A stretch of 64,000 bases of DNA, from positions 4,236,501 through 4,300,500 of the forward strand of contig NC_018515.1 in the NCBI RefSeq assembly GCF_000231385.2. Reading direction: 5' to 3'. Both the position numbers and the translations under genes were made by a program. The notes under the pieces were generated by a model. It was not told the DNA's origin. It ran no database searches and saw only the letters and a list, made by a program, of their open reading frames with translations. The stretch is from Desulfosporosinus meridiei DSM 13257 (lineage in GTDB: Bacteria > Bacillota > Desulfitobacteriia > Desulfitobacteriales > Desulfitobacteriaceae). Of this stretch, positions 58,839-64,000 are shown in pieces. Every line of letters starts with the position of its first letter. Position 1 is the stretch's first letter.

Positions 58839-59737
58839 CTGCACGAGAACTATTCAGATTTATACGGGTACAAAAGATTAAAGAACCAACTAAGCATAGT
58901 ATCAAAGAATTTTGTAAGGTACTAAAAGTTAGTGAGGCCGGTTATTACAAATGGCTACGCCTCCAAAATCGCCCCTATAAATATAATGACCTTTTGGCTA
59001 AAATCCTTGAGATTCGTGCAGAAAATCCGGACTATGGACCCTATCGAATTTATTTGGAGTTGAAGCTTTTTCACAATTACACCCAAAGCTATTATCTGAT
59101 CCTGAAACTTTGCAAAGAGCATAAGCTTAGACTCAAGAAGAAGTTCTATGCCAAAGGGATTACCAAGGCAGATCCATCAGCACAAGCCAGTGAAAACTTG
59201 ATTCAACAAGATTTTAGTGCCTCGTTACCTAATCAGAAGTGGCTGGGGGACATCACAGAAATCCCAACTTCTGACGGAAAGCTCTATCTTGCTGCAATAC
59301 TAGACTGTTTTGACGGAAGCATTGTCGGGTTTAAAATGGCTGATAACATGAGAGCTGAGCTTTGCGTCGATGCCTTCTTATCTGCCGTCAAAAAATATCC
59401 AGCTACTGGAATGATCTTTCATAGCGACAGAGGAAGTCAATATACCAGTAAACTTTACCGAGAAACTTTGGCCCGGTATGAGGCAGTCCAAAGTATGAGC
59501 AATACCGGGAAATGTTTTGATAATGCTAGAATGGAATCGTTTTTTGCTACACTAAAGAAAGAGAAAATCTATAAGTACAAAACAGAAACCATGAGCATGA
59601 ATGTTGTTAAAAGCATGATCTTTAGGTTTATAGAAGTCTACTATAATCGTAAAAGAATTTACACGACTAATGACGGCTATCCTCCTCTGATCAAGCGTTT
59701 AAACTATTACAAAGAGCAGTTAATAAAAGCATCTTAA
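58814..59737 (+). CDS. IS3 transposase OrfB, expressed by frameshift
   Basis: About 307 residues downstream of the slip site. The start region reads EPKEIAARELFRFIRVQK, then a HTH_21 segment (RAENPDYGPYRIYLEL). The DDE triad is clear: Asp in WLGDITEI, Asp in FHSDRGSQYTS and Glu in NARMESFFATLK. It catalyses cut-and-paste via a figure-eight circle as in IS3. An internal ATG at 58994 would lack the early part. It ends with FIEVYYNRKRIYTTNDGYPP. Confidence 0.88.
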   Translation, partial: FRREPKEIAARELFRFIRVQKIKEPTKHSIKEFCKVLKVSEAGYYKWLRLQNRPYKYNDLLAKILEIRAENPDYGPYRIYLELKLFHNYTQSYYLILKLCKEHKLRLKKKFYAKGITKADPSAQASENLIQQDFSASLPNQKWLGDITEIPTSDGKLYLAAILDCFDGSIVGFKMADNMRAELCVDAFLSAVKKYPATGMIFHSDRGSQYTSKLYRETLARYEAVQSMSNTGKCFDNARMESFFATLKKEKIYKYKTETMSMNVVKSMIFRFIEVYYNRKRIYTTNDGYPPLIKRLNYYKEQLIKAS

Positions 59738-59752
59738 AAAATGGGCAGTCAA

Positions 59753-59782
59753 GGTCTTGCTCCTCAAAATTGTCGCAAGACC
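59753..59782. repeat. 8-bp stem-loop after the IS3 gene
   Basis: GGTCTTGC (59753-59760) and GCAAGACC (59775-59782) flank 14 nt. It may be part of the right end of the IS element. Confidence 0.45.
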
Positions 59783-59798
59783 CATCTCAATTATTTTA

Positions 59799-59881
59799 TG
59801 GTGAAGTTCGTCAAGGTCAGGTTGTATTTTCCAGAGAAAAGATTTCTGGAAAATCTCCACCTTACCCTTGACTTCACACCA
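59799..59881. repeat. long imperfect palindrome of about 80 bp
   Basis: Starts TGGTGAAG and ends CTTCACACCA, with TTTTCCAGA/TCTGGAAAA at the centre and TCAAGG/CCTTGA between. The arms match in most positions with a few bulges. No protein is encoded. It is probably a MITE-like element or an operator-rich region. Confidence 0.6.
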
Positions 59882-59979
59882 ACTACCGGATATCAACAAG
59901 GGCAATCTTATGCCAGAATTACGAGTTTAGGGACTAAACTAAATTTGACAATTCCAATACCCAGAGGTTCGGACGCGCT

Positions 59980-60037
59980 CGCGAACCGTCCAGCGAGCCA
60001 GCGGCGCAACTCGCAGACGCGTGCAGACAAGCGCTCC
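59980..60037 (-). repeat. GC-rich repeat, right copy (inverted)
   Basis: CGCGAACCGTC (59980-59990) and GCAGACAAGCGCTCC (60023-60037) mirror the left copy at 58372-58437, so the IS3 gene pair and the 80-bp palindrome lie between inverted repeats. The middle parts of the two copies differ. Confidence 0.65.
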
Positions 60038-60048
60038 GCCCCAAAGCT

Positions 60049-60072
60049 AGACAGAAGAACCGTCCCCTGTCT
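60049..60072. repeat. REP-like sequence
   Basis: AGACAG and CTGTCT frame AAGAACCGTCCC, and the strand reads GGGGACGGT in reverse. The core is shared with the palindrome at 9634-9678. Confidence 0.55.
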
Positions 60073-60101
60073 CCCAGGAGGTGTCTTCAGGCTAGTACAA
60101 A

Positions 60102-60148
60102 AAAAAACGCTTTGAACGGGCTTAAAAAGACGTTCAAAAGCGTTTTTT
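60102..60148 (-). terminator. terminator of the ComA-like regulator gene
   Basis: AAAAAACGCTTTGAACG (60102-60118) pairs with CGTTCAAAAGCGTTTTTT (60131-60148) with one bulge. The minus strand continues T-rich. It lies 41 bp after the regulator stop. Confidence 0.85.
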
Positions 60149-60188
60149 CTCACTATTAAGAGTCTATAACTGGATTGCTAATCATTCT

Positions 60189-60884
60189 TTAGCTAATCCT
60201 ATCCCCCATCCCCTGATCCTTGGTATAAATCAATACCGCCTCTAAGCGGGATTTAGCGCCTAACTTTGACAAGATATTGCTGACATGGAAATCCACAGTG
60301 CGGTTTTTAATCTCCAAGGCAGCTGCGATCTCTTTATTGCGCAAGCCCTGGGCAATTAATTCGATGATTTCTTGTTCCTTGGGAGTCAGAAATGTACCGG
60401 ATATTTTTTTTGACTCCATGGTATTCGTTCTCATCTCTTCGCCGACAATTACAGATCTAAGATAGGGGGCCATGTTTTGAGAAAAATAGTACTGACCACT
60501 ACTGCTTGAGACCTGCAAGATTGCCGCTGTCATTTCACTTTTTGTACAGTCTTTAAGCAGAAAGCCATTAGCGCCTTTATTTAAGGAAGCATTAACATAC
60601 CCCTCCGGGCTTTGTCCCGTAAGCATAATAATCTTAACATTGGGAGCTATCCCTTTAATTTTTTCGATCAAATCAGTTCCGCTGAAATCCGGCAGATTAA
60701 TATCCAGTAATACCACGTCCGGATGTTTTGTCTGCACTAGTTTTAAACATTCACTGCCATTCTTAGCCGTTCCCACGACAGAGATATAGGACTCAGACGA
60801 AAGCAATGATACAGTACCTTCCGCAAAGAGTGTATGGTCATCTACTACTACAACTCTTAAAGATTCCTCCAAACTAGAAGCCAT
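60189..60884 (-). CDS. NarL/FixJ response regulator, ComA-like
   Basis: 231 residues. Receiver domain about 8-125 with VVVDDHTLFAEG, phospho-Asp in VVLLDINLPDFSG and Lys in FLLKDCTK; LuxR helix-turn-helix near 165-225 (LTPKEQEIIELIAQGLRNKEI, NILSKLGAKSR). It should be phosphorylated by the kinase upstream and regulate target promoters. As in comPA the kinase gene precedes it; the gap is 97 bp. GGAGGAAG lies before the ATG. DegU is an equally close relative in architecture, so ComA-like refers to position, not proof. Confidence 0.87.
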   Translation of the reverse strand: MASSLEESLRVVVVDDHTLFAEGTVSLLSSESYISVVGTAKNGSECLKLVQTKHPDVVLLDINLPDFSGTDLIEKIKGIAPNVKIIMLTGQSPEGYVNASLNKGANGFLLKDCTKSEMTAAILQVSSSSGQYYFSQNMAPYLRSVIVGEEMRTNTMESKKISGTFLTPKEQEIIELIAQGLRNKEIAAALEIKNRTVDFHVSNILSKLGAKSRLEAVLIYTKDQGMGDRIS

Positions 60885-60981
60885 AACTTCCTCCCTCAGT
60901 AATTTTAAGTAAGTACACTATCGTAATTAGACTATAACCTGTGAAACCCTGACTCTGTGAAATTGTCAGCTCTATCACACT

Positions 60982-63312
60982 CTAAATCAGAATAGACGCC
61001 TTAAGCATCACTCCCTGACCGATCTTTGAAGTGATAGAAAACTCCCCACCCAAGCTTTCTATCCGTTCTTTCATGCCAATGATTCCGAAATGATGGCCCG
61101 TTAATGACCAATCGGCTATCTCCTGGGGGTCAAACCCTTTACCGGAATCCTTCATAATCATTTCGATTTTCTGATTGACCAAGGAAATGGTGACATTAAC
61201 TCTGGATGAACCAGAGTGCTTGATAACGTTATTAATTCCCTCTTGCAAAAATCGAAAGGCTACCAGTTCAATATCCTCTTTAAACCGAGCCTCTCTACTC
61301 ATTCCCATGACTTCCAGGACTATAACCAAAAGCTCTTTTTGCATTATTTGCTCAAACATGACCTCGACAGCAGGAATAAGACCCAAATCCCGCAAAGAAG
61401 ATGGGCGCAAATTACTGCAAATTGAACGAAGTTCATAATTCAAATCCTCTATCATATCCTGCATTACTGAGATCGCTTGAAAACTATTACTTTCACTGGA
61501 GAAATTAGTAATTAATTCTTTCATCCTGCGGTTTAGATCTAAGCCTATCTGTAATGATCCGTCATGTATTTCCCGCGCCAGAACTTTCTTTTCTTCCTCA
61601 AGGTTACTAAATAATAAGCGATTAATGACTTCCAATCCCTGGCTTCTTCGTTGTGTTTCCCGAGACTTTTTCTCCATGACATTTATTTCCCTGGACAATT
61701 GCTTCATGAGATGGATCACTTGGAGGCGTTGACCTAATTGATAACACGCAGTAGTGAGTAACAGTACTTCATTTGCTTTAAATTTGATATAAGAACGACG
61801 ATGGCCCAGGAACATTCCGCAGGTAAACTCTTCGGAAACAAAGGGTATGTACAATTCCGCAGGAAAATTGCCAGAAAAACACTCGATGGAATGCCCCGTG
61901 TTTTTAGCTATTCGATAATAATCTTCCATGATGGATTGTTCTGTTGTATTGCCCAGATATCGTCCTGCCGCACTTTTTGTGTACCACCCTTTCTGATCCT
62001 CTGCTATAACAAAGGCACCTTCCAACCCCAGCTGACTCACTAACTCTTCGACGATTAAAGCTTCATTCATCGAGGATGGATTCCCGTGTAATTCAACAAT
62101 TTTAGTTTCAATCCCACAACTTCCCTGAGTAAAGACGCACTTATCAGCGGCATAATCCACGAAAGCTTTAAAAAGGTTAAAGATGACCAGGGCCATCCCG
62201 GTTAACGACAACCATAATAGAAAAGTCTCAAGGTTTAAATCCTTAATCACTCCTATTAGAAATAAAAAATAAGTAAAAAGCACACATGTCAAAATACCGG
62301 AAACCAGAGATATAATGAGGGACTCGAGAAACATACGGCCATCCGGCAAACTCTTATTTAGGACAACATAACTAAGGGTAATTGGAACAATTACAATAAA
62401 AAGAGCACTAACCTTCGGATTAGCGATAAGCGGGGCATCAATAAGGATAGGAACCGCTGTAAGGATTACAAAGGGCAGCAACCCCATGGCCAGACCCGCA
62501 AGCACAATGGCTCCCTGATTCTTCTCCGGCTTATCAGCGGGTAATTTAATAAGCCAAACTAAATTCCCTAAAACTGTAACCGTACCGATCAGCCCATTAA
62601 CGAGGGGGAGCTTTCTAATTTCAACAACCTCAATAACAACCCCTAAGCCATTTAAAACAAGGATCGTAACAACAAGGGCTGAAATAAGGCCTAAGACCCA
62701 AATGATAAGTTGGTTTAATCGATTAACCTTGTTAGTAAAGACAGAAACAAACTTCACTAATAGGACCGGTACGAGGGAGAAACCAATGGCCTCTAATTCT
62801 CTCGCCAAGACTAATCCACGACTGGAGACTGGGGCTAAGATTATGACCAATCCGGCCAGCCAATTTAACCAGAACAGAGCATGAGCTTTTATAAGGAAAG
62901 GACGCTTTAATACTGTAACCAGGCCTATCAGCCAAAAGATAACTCCTAAAGCCGCCATCGGGAGTTCACTTAACAATGTATAGGTAAAAGGCGGGTTCTC
63001 TATTTGGACAACACTCATGGGCATTTCAGGACTTTTTACCGTAAGGGTTGAAGCTCCTTCTGCCTCCCCCCACTTTTTAGTAGAAGGATACTTTCCCGGT
63101 TCGTCGTTGTTAACTTTTATAACCATATCCCCTGCACGAATTCCCAATCGATAACCCTCGCCATGGGGATCACTAAACTTTACGGTCCAGTTACCGTCAA
63201 TACTTTTAAGGCTTAGGCCTACATAGGGTTGATTGAACAGAATAACAACATAGACAAGACAAACTATAATAAAGGCGACATTAGCAGTTCGAAGTGCTAG
63301 CCGCCTAAACAT
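60982..63312 (-). CDS. ComP-like membrane sensor kinase with PDZ-like domain
   Basis: About 776 residues. TM1 (about 11-30), then an outside PDZ-like domain (GLSLKSIDGNWTV, GIRAGDMVIKVNNDEPG), then about eight membrane helices to 385. A GAF-like cytoplasmic part follows at about 410-550, then a HisKA_3 box with phospho-His in LAREIHDGSLQIGLDLNRRM and a HATPase (EGINNVIKHSGSSR, KDSGKGFDPQEIA, GIIGMKERIESLGG). The many helices, HisKA_3 and size match ComP (769 residues). The ATG at 63312 lies 1 bp after the comQ-like stop. A longer TTG start at 63324 overlaps that gene. The ligand is unknown. Confidence 0.82.
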   Translation of the reverse strand: MFRRLALRTANVAFIIVCLVYVVILFNQPYVGLSLKSIDGNWTVKFSDPHGEGYRLGIRAGDMVIKVNNDEPGKYPSTKKWGEAEGASTLTVKSPEMPMSVVQIENPPFTYTLLSELPMAALGVIFWLIGLVTVLKRPFLIKAHALFWLNWLAGLVIILAPVSSRGLVLARELEAIGFSLVPVLLVKFVSVFTNKVNRLNQLIIWVLGLISALVVTILVLNGLGVVIEVVEIRKLPLVNGLIGTVTVLGNLVWLIKLPADKPEKNQGAIVLAGLAMGLLPFVILTAVPILIDAPLIANPKVSALFIVIVPITLSYVVLNKSLPDGRMFLESLIISLVSGILTCVLFTYFLFLIGVIKDLNLETFLLWLSLTGMALVIFNLFKAFVDYAADKCVFTQGSCGIETKIVELHGNPSSMNEALIVEELVSQLGLEGAFVIAEDQKGWYTKSAAGRYLGNTTEQSIMEDYYRIAKNTGHSIECFSGNFPAELYIPFVSEEFTCGMFLGHRRSYIKFKANEVLLLTTACYQLGQRLQVIHLMKQLSREINVMEKKSRETQRRSQGLEVINRLLFSNLEEEKKVLAREIHDGSLQIGLDLNRRMKELITNFSSESNSFQAISVMQDMIEDLNYELRSICSNLRPSSLRDLGLIPAVEVMFEQIMQKELLVIVLEVMGMSREARFKEDIELVAFRFLQEGINNVIKHSGSSRVNVTISLVNQKIEMIMKDSGKGFDPQEIADWSLTGHHFGIIGMKERIESLGGEFSITSKIGQGVMLKASILI

Positions 63313-63313
63313 T

Positions 63314-64000
63314 TTATCCAACAAGCTGAATCAACTTCTCTTTTCTTTTTTCCGAAATTGGGATACGGTTTAAAATCTCCAGCGCACGCTGCTTATACAT
63401 CTCGTGAATTACTGAACAATAATGACCAGCCCCCTCATTGATAACCAATTCTCTTAACTGTCTTTTTTCATTGGTCCCGAATTTAGCTAAACCTTTGCTT
63501 GCCAAAGTACTAAGGTACTTTAACTCTTCAGCTTCTATCTCATTAAGAACATTAAGAAGATAAACAAAGGGGAGAGTTTTCCTGCCTTTAATGAAATCAC
63601 TTTTAGTTTCCGGATTTAGAAAGTCATCGAGATCATTTTTGATTTGACTCATGATTCCTAAACACATTCCGAATTGTTCTAACTGATCGACAAGTGCTTG
63701 ATCAGCTCCTCCTAAGATCGCCCCAATTTTACAAGCGCCGGCAGTTAAGCCGCCAGATTTTTTATGAATAATCTCAAAATATTCTTCAAGAGTAATTTTC
63801 TCTTTACTGTCATTCAAAAACTCCTGAATTTGTCCGTCACAGGCTTGTAACCCCATCTGGTTAAGAACCTTGCTTGCTTCCTCGAAATACCTGGAATTAG
63901 ATAAAGTCGAAAGGGCTTGGTAGCTAAGAACCAGGATACAAGCAGCGAAATTAACCGCTTGGGCAGGAGGAACTTTACGCCAGGGCAGACTGTTATTATC
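63314..64000 (-). CDS. polyprenyl synthase family protein, ComQ-like (5' end outside window)
   Basis: The frame is open from 63316 to the right edge, so at least 228 residues are visible and the N-terminus is missing. LNQMGLQACDGQIQEFLND resembles helices of prenyl synthases, with GGLTAGACKIGAILGG and MSQIKNDLDDF, a DDxxD-like second Asp motif (NDLDD), near the expected place. In comQXPA systems ComQ prenylates ComX. It could instead be a general isoprenyl synthase. Adjacent to ComP/ComA-like genes, ComQ is favoured. The first DDxxD motif lies outside the window. Confidence 0.7.
   Translation of the reverse strand, partial: DNNSLPWRKVPPAQAVNFAACILVLSYQALSTLSNSRYFEEASKVLNQMGLQACDGQIQEFLNDSKEKITLEEYFEIIHKKSGGLTAGACKIGAILGGADQALVDQLEQFGMCLGIMSQIKNDLDDFLNPETKSDFIKGRKTLPFVYLLNVLNEIEAEELKYLSTLASKGLAKFGTNEKRQLRELVINEGAGHYCSVIHEMYKQRALEILNRIPISEKRKEKLIQLVG

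Larger units (their letters stand above)
58524..59737 (+). mobile_element. IS3-family insertion sequence (coding part)
   Basis: Two overlapping transposase frames with a T TTTTTC slippery site (58811-58817) and intact DDE residues. Terminal inverted repeats could not be fixed by eye, so the element boundaries lie outside the coding part and are not given. It probably sits inside a GC-rich repeat pair (58372-58437 and 59980-60037). The element looks recent because both frames are open. Confidence 0.75.

Noticed and set aside
63300-63330. A comX gene between the comQ- and comP-like genes
   Set aside because: The stop of the first and ATG of the second are 1 bp apart. No small frame with a ribosome binding site exists in the 97-bp comP-comA gap either.
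1-64000. CRISPR arrays, rRNA, tRNA and phage structural genes
   Set aside because: No regularly spaced direct repeats of CRISPR length, no rRNA-like sequence, no tRNA cloverleaf and no phage proteins were noticed. A tool search would be needed to exclude tRNAs fully.

Overview
The window looks like a chromosomal segment of an anaerobic, motile, low-to-mid GC Firmicute, most like the Desulfosporosinus/Desulfitobacterium group (Peptococcaceae). The grounds are a LUD-type lactate dehydrogenase whose large subunit is fused to CCG domains as in sulfate reducers, a Tat-exported DmsABC-type molybdoenzyme, many two-component and chemotaxis genes, Firmicute-style ribosome binding sites and frequent TTG/GTG starts. 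This assignment comes from gene content, not from a database search. No rRNA, tRNA or CRISPR array was recognised.

Layout. 1-8.5 kb: a secreted DUF5667 protein, amtB-glnK behind a two-hairpin leader, a secreted CWB2/Big4/LRR surface protein, a DUF5658 membrane protein, a lipoprotein and cheV. 8.6-9.3 kb: a HEPN/MNT toxin-antitoxin pair. 9.7-18.4 kb: a GntR/FadR regulator, two lactate-oxidation genes and a livKHMGF ABC importer, all on the minus strand. 18.6-22.3 kb: a Fic protein, a MetP/MetS-type NSS transporter split by a structured repeat, and a stretch of gene and transposon remnants. 22.3-29.5 kb: a sensory block with an MCP, an HD-GYP phosphodiesterase, a double-receiver LuxR regulator, a MASE3-PAS-PAS histidine kinase and a DMT exporter. 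29.5-32 kb: XRE and PIN remnants, an unrecognised 456-residue protein and an AbrB-like protein. 32-36 kb: dmsABC. 36.4-38.3 kb: a YczE-type membrane protein, a type I toxin/antisense RNA module not previously obvious because the toxin has only 28 codons, and a decayed DUF3102 gene.

38.4-57.8 kb is one long minus-strand surface-glycan locus. Its first half is bacillosamine-like (PglF, PglE, PglC and PglD analogues). It continues with an acyl carrier protein, an AMP-forming ligase, an SDR and a dedicated Sfp-type phosphopantetheinyl transferase, then Wzx, Wzy and a single GT2. It ends with RmlA, RmlB, an NDP-hexose 2,3-dehydratase, a Gfo/Idh reductase and a second DegT aminotransferase. Together these suggest a repeat unit carrying a deoxyaminosugar with an ACP-delivered acyl group.

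58.1-60.1 kb is a mobile-element patch with a second full copy of the structured repeat, inverted GC-rich repeats, an IS3-family element and a REP-like sequence. 60.2-64 kb encodes a ComQ-ComP-ComA-like signalling set with no room for comX between comQ and comP.

The observations I rate highest are: the ~250-nt structured RNA repeats at 20.0 and 58.2 kb, with compensatory pairing and a strand preference, resembling HEARO/omega-RNA elements but with no nuclease gene nearby; the ACP/ligase/SDR/PPTase cassette in the glycan locus; the comX-less ComQPA set; and the type I toxin-antitoxin module at 37.3 kb.
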